Shown here: in pieces, positions 58,463 through 64,000 of the stretch
Position numbering within the stretch: position 1 is the stretch's first letter
Layout of the letters: the number at the start of each line of letters is the position of its first letter
Assembly (NCBI RefSeq): GCF_030012985.1
Contig: NZ_CP120233.1
Location: 806,001-870,000, forward strand
Direction: 5' to 3'
From: Microbulbifer sp. VAAF005
Lineage (GTDB): Bacteria > Pseudomonadota > Gammaproteobacteria > Pseudomonadales > Cellvibrionaceae
DNA: 64,000 bases
Translations under genes and position numbers: made by a program
The notes under the pieces: model-generated
The model's database searches: none
What the model was told of the DNA's origin: nothing
Seen by the model: only the letters and a program-made list of their open reading frames with translations

Positions 58463-58570
58463 ATAGGCTCTCAAATAACCAAGCTTCTTTGTCGGGTATT
58501 CTACTCTCAGAAAGACTCAAGGGAAACCGGTCAATTGGAACCCCTTCGACCGACCGGCCTCACCACTCTC

Positions 58571-59251
58571 CTAGGTGGGGATAAATCCCATAAGAGTCTG
58601 GGCGGTTTCCTCTGAAGAGGCCGGATTTTGACCAGTTACCAGTTTGCCGTCTACCACTACGTAGGGTGCCCAATCACCACTTTTGGAGTAGTTTCCACCA
58701 TTTCCCTTGAGCATATCCTCAACCAGGAAAGGCACGACATCCACCAGTTCAACCGCAGCCTCTTCCGAGTTGGCAAACCCGGTCACACCTTTGCCCGACA
58801 CCAGGTAAGCGCCATCCTGACGGCGTGTATGACGGAAAATGCCCGGAGCATGGCACACAGCACCGATCGGCTTGTCTGCGGCAAAAAAGTTCTCAATCAG
58901 TGCAATTGAGACCGGGTCTTCCGCAAGGTCCCACAAGGGACCATGGCCCCCTGGATAAAAGACTGCATCAAAATCAGACTCATTCATATCAGCCAATTTA
59001 TGGGTATTGGCCAGAACCTGCTGAGCATCGGCGTCAGCCTGAAAGCGATGAGTCGCCTCCGTCTGAAAATCTGGTTCATCGCTCTTGGGATCAAGAGGCG
59101 GCTGCCCGCCTTTTGGAGAGGCCAGGGTCACTTCAGCACCGGCGTCCTTGAAGGTGTAGTATGGTGCAGCAAACTCCTCCAGCCAAAACCCCGTTTTCTT
59201 ACCGGTATTCCCCAGTTCATCGTGGGAAGTCAGAACCATCAGTATTTTCAT
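58571..59251 (-). CDS. DJ-1/PfpI-superfamily protein (Hsp31-like)
   Basis: A 226-residue class I glutamine amidotransferase-like protein: Cys133-His134 in IGAVCHAPG (nucleophile elbow) and Glu26 in the first strand. Relatives are Hsp31-like chaperones, glyoxalase III or protein-deglycase-like enzymes that act on reactive aldehydes. It lies 34 bp downstream of a CurA-like reductase on the same strand, forming a likely carbonyl-stress unit. Confidence 0.88.
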   Translation of the reverse strand: MKILMVLTSHDELGNTGKKTGFWLEEFAAPYYTFKDAGAEVTLASPKGGQPPLDPKSDEPDFQTEATHRFQADADAQQVLANTHKLADMNESDFDAVFYPGGHGPLWDLAEDPVSIALIENFFAADKPIGAVCHAPGIFRHTRRQDGAYLVSGKGVTGFANSEEAAVELVDVVPFLVEDMLKGNGGNYSKSGDWAPYVVVDGKLVTGQNPASSEETAQTLMGFIPT

Positions 59252-59284
59252 ATTTCTGTCCTTATAAACTTTGTCAGCTTTGCT

Positions 59285-60316
59285 TCAATCATCATTTCCT
59301 ATGCGCACAACTAACTTGCCGAAGTTCTTTCCTTCCAGAAGCCCGATAAAGGCATTGGGTGTTTCTTCCAACCCTTCGACCATATCCTCAAGATATTTAA
59401 TACTGCCTTCCGCAACCCACTGGCTTAATGTACGTACCGCTTCATGAAAACGTTCGTAGTAATCGAAAATAATAAAGCCTTGGATTTTTAAGCGTTTGGT
59501 CAGTACATCCCGCATTAACAAACTGGTGCGATCCGGGCCTTGCGGCAATGAGGTTGCGTTGTACTGAGAGATAAGCCCACATACAGGAATCCGCGCAAAA
59601 TCATTTAATAGCGGTTGCACCGCATCAAAGACCTTGCCACCAACGCTTTCAAAATAGATATCGATACCGGCAGGGCAAGCCGCAGCCAATTGCTCGGTAA
59701 AATCTTCAGCTCGGTGATCCAGGCACAGGTCGAAGCCTAACTCCTCTACCGCATAGCGGCACTTTTCCTCACCTCCAGCAACACCGATTACCCGGCACCC
59801 TTGCAACTTGCCGATTTGTCCTACCGTTGCACCCACAGGACCGGTAGCAGCTGCAACCACCAGAGTCTCCCCTTCTTTTGGCTCCCCAATTTCCAGCAAG
59901 CCAAAGTAGGCGGTGATTCCCGGCATACCCAGCACTCCCAGGGAGAAGGAGGGGTAATCCGGATTTTTACCCAAGTTAATCAACCCGGTACCATCAGAAA
60001 TGGCGTAATCCTGCCAGCCGCTATAGCCGAGTATCCAATCCCCCTCCTCGAAGCCATCCAACCGGGACTCGACCACACGGCTCACCGTCCCTCCAACCAT
60101 GGTCTCTCCCAGTGAAACAGGCTCTGCGTAGGACTTCGCATCACTCATTCGCCCCCTCATATAGGGATCGAGCGATAGGAATACTGTGCGCAACAGCACC
60201 TCGCTGACCTCCGGCTTGACCACAGGGGCATGCTCCAGGCGGAAGTTATCTGTCGTAGGGGCACCTTCGGGGCGGGATGCCAATACCAGGCGGCGGTTTA
60301 TATCGCTCGATTGCAT
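59285..60316 (-). CDS. Zinc-independent NADP-dependent oxidoreductase, CurA/PTGR-like
   Basis: A 343-residue MDR-family reductase with the nucleotide motif AATGPVGATVGQIGKLQGC and the N-terminal DPYMRGRMSD typical of the leukotriene/curcumin reductase group. It reduces alpha,beta-unsaturated carbonyls with NADPH. The gene is preceded by the operator-like palindrome at 60364-60378 that is repeated at the tetR promoter, so it is probably controlled by that regulator. Confidence 0.9.
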   Translation of the reverse strand: MQSSDINRRLVLASRPEGAPTTDNFRLEHAPVVKPEVSEVLLRTVFLSLDPYMRGRMSDAKSYAEPVSLGETMVGGTVSRVVESRLDGFEEGDWILGYSGWQDYAISDGTGLINLGKNPDYPSFSLGVLGMPGITAYFGLLEIGEPKEGETLVVAAATGPVGATVGQIGKLQGCRVIGVAGGEEKCRYAVEELGFDLCLDHRAEDFTEQLAAACPAGIDIYFESVGGKVFDAVQPLLNDFARIPVCGLISQYNATSLPQGPDRTSLLMRDVLTKRLKIQGFIIFDYYERFHEAVRTLSQWVAEGSIKYLEDMVEGLEETPNAFIGLLEGKNFGKLVVRIGNDD

Positions 60317-60363
60317 TCTCTATTCTCCATAACTTCGTAAAATGGAAGTCAAAGTCGCCAAAT

Positions 60364-60378
60364 TAGACCGGTCGTCTA
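60364..60378. promoter_or_regulatory. TetR-type operator upstream of the reductase gene
   Basis: TAGAC-CGGTC-GTCTA, perfect arms, 48 bp before the reductase start. An identical copy lies at 61048-61062. Confidence 0.75.
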
Positions 60379-60435
60379 GAAAGGCGCTATAAAAATACCC
60401 GCAACGGTTTTCCCCTCGCGGGCTCAGTAAAAAAC

Positions 60436-61026
60436 TCAGTGTTTTCCCAGTATCTCCTGGGTCGCCAGCATCGCCTCTGCCATTGGCGTATCGTTGCGGT
60501 TTAACTTGGCCAACAGGCTGGCTCCCAGCCACAGCTGGTACAGGGAAGCTGCGGTGGCACGGGCATTGAGGGTGCTAGGCAGAGAACCGTCTTCCCCTGC
60601 CAGCTCAATACAGTTCTGGAGCTTCTGAATAATATGCTCAGTCCCATCTCTGAGGATAACCCGCATCGATTCAGACAGGTCTGCCACCTCAGCGCTAAGC
60701 TTAACCACCAGGCAGCGGTGTGCATCGTAACGCTCCCCACTACTCTTCTGCCAAGCATCAAAATAGGCCAATAAATTATCGGCGGCAGATTGATCCCGGG
60801 AGGAAAAGGCAACGTCCATCTGTTCCAGGTAGCTGCGAAAATAATCTTCCAGCAGAGCCTCGCCAAATTGCTCCTTGGACTTAAAGTAGTGATAAAAGGA
60901 CCCTTTTGGCACACCGGCGGTTTTGAGAATTTCACTCAAACCCACACCGGAGAAACCTTTTACGGCCATCACGGTATAACCGGTATCCAACAAATGTTGG
61001 CGAGTATCTTCATAGCTGCTTTTCAT
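60436..61026 (-). CDS. TetR-family regulator (NemR-like)
   Basis: A 196-residue TetR regulator: HTH GLSEILKTAGVPKGSFYHYF (about residues 28-47) and a ligand domain typical of the NemR/AcuR-like group that respond to reactive electrophiles. It starts MKSSYEDTRQHLL at 61026. Operator copies at its own promoter and at the reductase promoter suggest auto-repression and control of the reductase/DJ-1 unit. Confidence 0.87.
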   Translation of the reverse strand: MKSSYEDTRQHLLDTGYTVMAVKGFSGVGLSEILKTAGVPKGSFYHYFKSKEQFGEALLEDYFRSYLEQMDVAFSSRDQSAADNLLAYFDAWQKSSGERYDAHRCLVVKLSAEVADLSESMRVILRDGTEHIIQKLQNCIELAGEDGSLPSTLNARATAASLYQLWLGASLLAKLNRNDTPMAEAMLATQEILGKH

Positions 61027-61046
61027 GCCTAGCACTCTACGCAAAA

Positions 61047-61063
61047 CTAGACCGGTCGTCTAG
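61047..61063. promoter_or_regulatory. TetR-type operator upstream of the regulator gene
   Basis: CTAGAC-CGGTC-GTCTAG, a 17-bp site with perfect 6-bp arms, 21 bp before the regulator start. Its core equals 60364-60378. Confidence 0.77.
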
Positions 61064-61246
61064 GGATTTATAGTGATTAGGCGCTGTGAAGTATCTATAA
61101 ATTGCTCAACTTTAATCAAAACTGCTCTGTTATTGTGGTGGATCAACCAAAAAGGCGTAAGTCGCAGCCAGTGAGTGGGCGTGACTGTGCTAAGATTGGC
61201 GCCATTCCCACCATCGGCAAAAGATCGACAATATAAGGATTGGTAA

Positions 61247-64000
61247 ATGTCCCAGCAGTCCCGCGACCAACGTCTCGAGCAAATTAATGCCGCGCTTGCG
61301 CAGCGTATCCTGATCCTGGATGGCGCTATGGGGACGATGATCCAGAGGGAGAAGCTGGAAGAGGCCGATTACCGGGGTGAGCGCTTCGCCGACTTCCCAC
61401 GCGACTTGAAAGGCAATAACGACCTGCTCAGCCTGACCCGCCCGGAGCTGATCGAAAAGATTCACCGGGAGTACCTTGAGGCGGGCGCGGACATTATCGA
61501 AACCAATACTTTTAACGCAACCCAGCTGTCCCAATCTGATTACGATATGGAACACCTGGTGGTAGAGATCAACCGGGCCTCCGCAGAGATCGCGCGCCGT
61601 GCAGCAGATGCACTCTCTACCCCAGAGCGCCCGCGCTGGGTAGCCGGGGTCATCGGCCCCACTTCCCGCACCGCCAGTATTTCACCAGACGTCAATGATC
61701 CAGGGGCACGCAATGTCACTTTCGATGAACTGGTAGAAAACTATGTAGAAGCGGGCCGTGCTTTGGTCGAAGGCGGCAGCGACCTGATCTTAATCGAAAC
61801 CATTTTTGACACCCTCAATGCCAAGGCCGCTATCTATGCCATGCAGCAGCTCTTTGAGGAGCTGGGTTTCGAACTGCCAATTATGATTTCCGGCACCATT
61901 ACCGATGCCTCTGGCCGCACCCTTTCCGGCCAAACGACCGAAGCTTTTTACTATTCCGTTGCCCACGCAAAGCCAATTTCTGTGGGGCTCAACTGTGCCC
62001 TGGGCGCCACCGAATTGCGCCCTTATGTGGAAGCCTTATCGAGCGCCTGTACCTCTAATGTCTCCGCCCACCCCAACGCGGGATTGCCCAATGAGTTTGG
62101 CGAATACGACGAAACCCCTGAGCAGACCGCCGCAATCGTAGCGGAATTTGCCCGCAGCGGATTTATTAATATCCTCGGCGGCTGTTGTGGCACCACCCCC
62201 GGTCATATTCGTGCAATTGCCGATGCAGTGGCCGATATACCCCCACGACAGCAGCCGGAAATAAAACCTGCTCTGCGCCTGTCCGGACTGGAGCCATTTG
62301 TCGCCGATGAAAACGCCTTATTCGTCAATGTGGGCGAGCGTTGCAACGTCACTGGCTCCGCCCGATTTAAGCGCCTGATCCTTGAAGAGGACTACGACAC
62401 CGCCCTGCAAGTGGCTGCCGCCCAGGTGGAAGATGGGGCGCAGGTAATCGACTTCAATATGGATGAGGCGATGCTGGATGCACTCGCCGCTATGCGCCGC
62501 TTCCTCAACCTTGCCGCTACCGAACCGGATATCGCCAAGGTGCCATTTATGGTGGACTCCTCCAAGTGGGAGGTGATCGAGGCCGGCCTGCAATGTATCC
62601 AGGGCAAGCCCATTGTGAACTCTATCAGCCTCAAGGAAGGCAAAGAGGAGTTTATCGAAAAGGCTCAACTGTGCCTGCGCTACGGTGCAGCTGTGGTGGT
62701 GATGGCTTTTGATGAAGATGGCCAGGCGGATACTTTCGAGCGCAAAATTGAGATCTGCAAACGCAGCTACGATGTGCTGGTCGATGAAGTCGGCTTCGAT
62801 CCCACCGATATTATTTTCGACCCGAATATTTTTGCTGTCGCCACCGGTATTGAGGAACACAATAATTACGCGGTGGACTTTATCGAGGCGTGCCGCTGGA
62901 TTCGCACAAACCTGCCCGGTGCCCAGATCAGTGGCGGCGTCTCCAATGTTTCCTTCTCTTTCCGGGGCAACAATCCGGTACGTGAAGCCATTCATTCAGT
63001 ATTCCTGTTTCACGCTATTAAAGCCGGCCTGAATATGGGTATCGTGAACGCCGGACAGCTGGCGGTTTACGACGAACTCCCACAGGAGCTGCGGGAAAAA
63101 GTTGAGGATGTGATCCTCAACCGCAGCCCAGATGCCACTGAAGCCCTGTTGGACATTGCCCCCAAATACCAGGGGGATGGCAGTGGAGCCGCGCGCAAAG
63201 AGGACCTGAGCTGGCGCCAATTGCCCGTGAAGGAACGCTTGGCACACTCCCTTGTGAAAGGCATTAACAACTATATCGAGGAAGATACCGAAGAGGCCCG
63301 TGCAAGTTCCTCACGCCCACTGGATGTGATCGAAGGTCCACTGATGGACGGTATGAATATCGTCGGCGACCTGTTTGGCGAAGGGAAAATGTTCTTGCCC
63401 CAGGTAGTGAAATCCGCCCGAGTTATGAAACAGGCGGTAGCCTACCTGCAACCCTATATTGAGGCGGAAAAAACCGAAGACAGCCGCTCCAACGGCCGTA
63501 TCCTGATGGCCACGGTTAAAGGGGATGTGCACGATATTGGCAAAAATATTGTGGGCGTGGTGCTGGCCTGCAACAACTATGAAGTGATCGACCTCGGCGT
63601 GATGGTGCCAGCGGAAACCATTTTGCAAACAGCAAAGGAAAAGGAGTGTGACATTATCGGCCTGTCCGGCCTGATCACCCCATCCCTGGATGAAATGGTT
63701 CACGTAGCCGCCGAGATGGAGCGCCAGGGGTTTGATATCCCATTATTGATCGGCGGAGCCACTACCTCCAAAGCCCATACCGCCGTAAAAATTGATCCCC
63801 AATTCCATCGCAACCAGGTGGTGTATGTAGCCGATGCATCCCGCGCCGTAGGCGTGGCCAGCAGCCTGATTTCCAATGAGCTGCGCCCAGCCTTTGTGGA
63901 AAAAATCCAGGCAGAGTATGACAAGGTGCGCACCCGCACCGCCAACCGCAAGCGCAATGACACCCGCTTAACCTACGAGGAAGCGCGGGATACTGCCCCG
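61247..64000 (+). CDS. metH: Cobalamin-dependent methionine synthase (5' part)
   Basis: 918 codons of MetH are present; the gene runs off the right edge and should need about 300 more. Homocysteine domain with Zn cysteines ([17 protein letters not shown]), pterin domain ([12 protein letters not shown], about residue 345), cap, and B12 domain with DVHDIG (His762 is the cobalt ligand, near the E. coli position). It transfers methyl from methyltetrahydrofolate to homocysteine. AAGGA lies before the ATG at 61247. I found no recognisable riboswitch in the 180-bp leader. Confidence 0.96.
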   Translation, partial: MSQQSRDQRLEQINAALAQRILILDGAMGTMIQREKLEEADYRGERFADFPRDLKGNNDLLSLTRPELIEKIHREYLEAGADIIETNTFNATQLSQSDYDMEHLVVEINRASAEIARRAADALSTPERPRWVAGVIGPTSRTASISPDVNDPGARNVTFDELVENYVEAGRALVEGGSDLILIETIFDTLNAKAAIYAMQQLFEELGFELPIMISGTITDASGRTLSGQTTEAFYYSVAHAKPISVGLNCALGATELRPYVEALSSACTSNVSAHPNAGLPNEFGEYDETPEQTAAIVAEFARSGFINILGGCCGTTPGHIRAIADAVADIPPRQQPEIKPALRLSGLEPFVADENALFVNVGERCNVTGSARFKRLILEEDYDTALQVAAAQVEDGAQVIDFNMDEAMLDALAAMRRFLNLAATEPDIAKVPFMVDSSKWEVIEAGLQCIQGKPIVNSISLKEGKEEFIEKAQLCLRYGAAVVVMAFDEDGQADTFERKIEICKRSYDVLVDEVGFDPTDIIFDPNIFAVATGIEEHNNYAVDFIEACRWIRTNLPGAQISGGVSNVSFSFRGNNPVREAIHSVFLFHAIKAGLNMGIVNAGQLAVYDELPQELREKVEDVILNRSPDATEALLDIAPKYQGDGSGAARKEDLSWRQLPVKERLAHSLVKGINNYIEEDTEEARASSSRPLDVIEGPLMDGMNIVGDLFGEGKMFLPQVVKSARVMKQAVAYLQPYIEAEKTEDSRSNGRILMATVKGDVHDIGKNIVGVVLACNNYEVIDLGVMVPAETILQTAKEKECDIIGLSGLITPSLDEMVHVAAEMERQGFDIPLLIGGATTSKAHTAVKIDPQFHRNQVVYVADASRAVGVASSLISNELRPAFVEKIQAEYDKVRTRTANRKRNDTRLTYEEARDTAP

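Noticed and set aside
61064..61246. Riboswitch (cobalamin, SAH or SAM) upstream of metH
   Set aside because: No match to conserved boxes could be found by eye in the 180-bp leader.
62318..62995. Long leftward open frame inside metH
   Set aside because: Shadow of the high-GC metH coding sequence; the MetH protein is unmistakable on the plus strand.

Overview
The window looks like a chromosomal segment of a marine or saprophytic gammaproteobacterium. Microbulbifer or a close Cellvibrionales relative is my inference from protein style; no rRNA or marker gene confirms it. Supporting points are the mix of acyl-CoA catabolism, secreted lipoprotein hydrolases, an RND pump, a nitrous oxide reductase operon and a REP-associated transposase. 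No tRNA, rRNA, CRISPR array or prophage was seen.

Layout. 1-10064 is a divergent catabolic cluster. Leftward it carries a two-subunit acyl-CoA dehydrogenase and an aldehyde dehydrogenase cut by the window edge. Rightward it carries an acyl-CoA synthetase, thiolase, fused enoyl-CoA hydratase/3-hydroxyacyl-CoA dehydrogenase, EamA permease and PaaI-type thioesterase. Together they form a complete activation and beta-oxidation route for an unidentified carboxylic acid. 10065-13499 is a scarred mobile region: an RHS-repeat remnant, a divergent csrA whose last codons lie in a REP-like repeat, a RAYT transposase and a 290-bp tandem duplication. An AT-rich MFS exporter (13500-14801) and a very large surface lipoprotein with metallopeptidase-like and sialate-O-acetylesterase-like domains (15576-19105, frameshifted) follow.

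19819-27673 is the leftward operon nosRZDFYL for N2O respiration. A perfect FNR-type box (28103-28116) lies upstream, in front of an undescribed 78-codon ORF that may be the first gene of the operon. nosF carries a frameshift. 29346-38792 holds DAHP synthase, an OsmC protein, a voltage-gated-type K+ channel, a possible deamidase-fold protein with an adjacent small membrane ORF, a LysR/SDR divergent pair, a CHMI isomerase, an NHL-repeat protein, a second LysR and a GNAT.

39085-43595 is an RND efflux permease and adaptor. 43860-49059 has a SnoaL-like protein, pyroglutamyl peptidase, a DUF2059 pseudogene, a Stv-like protein, two cupins, a DoxX protein and an SMR transporter. 49257-53940 has hrpB, a GH114-like lipoprotein and a small exported protein. 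54024-57615 is an array of three paralogous patatin phospholipases with a coupled SnoaL-like gene. 57872-64000 has nfuA, a DJ-1/PfpI protein, a CurA-like reductase and its probable TetR regulator (matching operators at both promoters), and the first three quarters of metH.

Several reading frames are broken, and most breaks can be repaired by adding one base to a homopolymer. Either the assembly undercalls homopolymers or some of these genes really are decaying; the sequence alone cannot decide.
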